Assembly: GCA_029855925.1 (NCBI GenBank)
Contig: JAGSHP010000066.1
Location: forward strand, 1-5,283
DNA length: 5,283 nt
DNA from: Candidatus Thorarchaeota archaeon
Lineage (GTDB): Archaea > Asgardarchaeota > Thorarchaeia > Thorarchaeales > Thorarchaeaceae
Reading direction: 5' to 3'
Below, in pieces: positions 5,071-5,283 of the stretch. Under the pieces are notes generated by a model, which saw only the letters and a list, made by a program, of their open reading frames with translations, did no database searches and was not told where the DNA came from. A program made the translations under genes and the position numbers. Each line of letters starts with the position of its first letter. The stretch's first letter is position 1.

Positions 5071-5283
5071 TGCCGTGTACCATAATTTTGATGCATCTTG
5101 GTATCATGTCGGAGCGGCCCTTCTGCAGCACACTATAGACTATGAACTACCGCAGCACAATGGCTATATTCGATTGAATCATCGTGACAGTGCTTCGACA
5201 GAGGCATTTGCGTGCCAAGTAGGTCTTTCATATCACTTGTGTGCAAGGCCAATGACTGAAGCCTTGTACGCAAGAATCCGCAA
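5071..5283. other. Right-edge stretch without a supported gene
   Basis: No recognisable gene, RNA or repeat is seen here. The plus-strand frame is open from 5036 to the window end and could start at GTG 5075. It has no SD site, its product is His-rich without a familiar motif, and its start would sit beside the minus-strand promoter. A minus-strand frame is also open for about 47 codons from the edge, ending in TAG near 5141, again with no recognised motif. Either could be the edge of a neighbouring gene, or the stretch may be intergenic. Confidence 0.4.

Noticed and set aside
1..5283. CRISPR arrays, insertion sequences, tRNA or rRNA genes
   Set aside because: No repeated spacer pattern, transposase frame, terminal inverted repeats or tRNA-like cloverleaf was found in either strand by reading.

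Overview
The window looks like a piece of the genome of a strictly anaerobic archaeon. The evidence is a methanogen-type MvhD/MvhG/MvhA hydrogenase set, a tungsten-type aldehyde:ferredoxin oxidoreductase (AOR), AT-rich TATA/BRE-like boxes in place of -35/-10 promoters, strong GGAGGT-type Shine-Dalgarno (SD) sites, GTG starts on three genes and tightly overlapping operons. Base composition is roughly even. Together with the gene set this would suit an uncultured lineage such as an Asgard (Thorarchaeota-like) or Bathyarchaeia-type archaeon. That placement is an inference, because no taxonomic marker gene lies in the window.

Left block (1-1852, minus strand): an operon read right to left, mvhD - mvhG - mvhA, with a 0-nt junction and then a 4-nt ATGA overlap. 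It encodes a group 3c [NiFe] hydrogenase: the delta adaptor, the Fe-S small subunit, and the first 158 residues of the catalytic large subunit, which runs off the left edge. In known systems this hydrogenase docks through MvhD onto HdrA of a heterodisulfide reductase and supplies electrons for flavin-based electron bifurcation. No hdr gene is visible here.

Central block (1853-2653): a divergent intergenic region of about 200 nt holds candidate promoters for both directions and an imperfect inverted repeat. It is followed on the plus strand by a two-gene unit. The first gene is a stand-alone Lrp/AsnC-type ligand-binding (RAM) domain without a helix-turn-helix. Eleven nt downstream is a 105-residue soluble protein that I do not recognise. 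The pair ends convergently against the AOR gene, with only 36 nt between the stop codons.

Right block (2654-5004, minus strand): a ferredoxin-like protein with four [4Fe-4S] motifs overlaps by 4 nt a 621-residue AOR-family enzyme. Such AOR plus multi-cluster ferredoxin pairs oxidise aldehydes, or run the reverse, and pass the electrons on. The AOR is unusual: the first of the four expected cluster-ligand cysteines is Asp289. A promoter-like box lies upstream at 5058-5070. The last ~210 nt hold no gene I can support.

Taken together, the window carries two low-potential redox modules, H2 on the left and aldehyde/carboxylate on the right. Between them sits a small possible sensor gene pair. Both modules could exchange electrons through ferredoxin, but that link is inferred only from proximity. 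The most interesting points are the cysteine-to-aspartate change in the AOR, the uncharacterised RAM-domain/105-residue pair divergent from the hydrogenase operon, and the basic Lys/Ser/Thr tail on MvhD.
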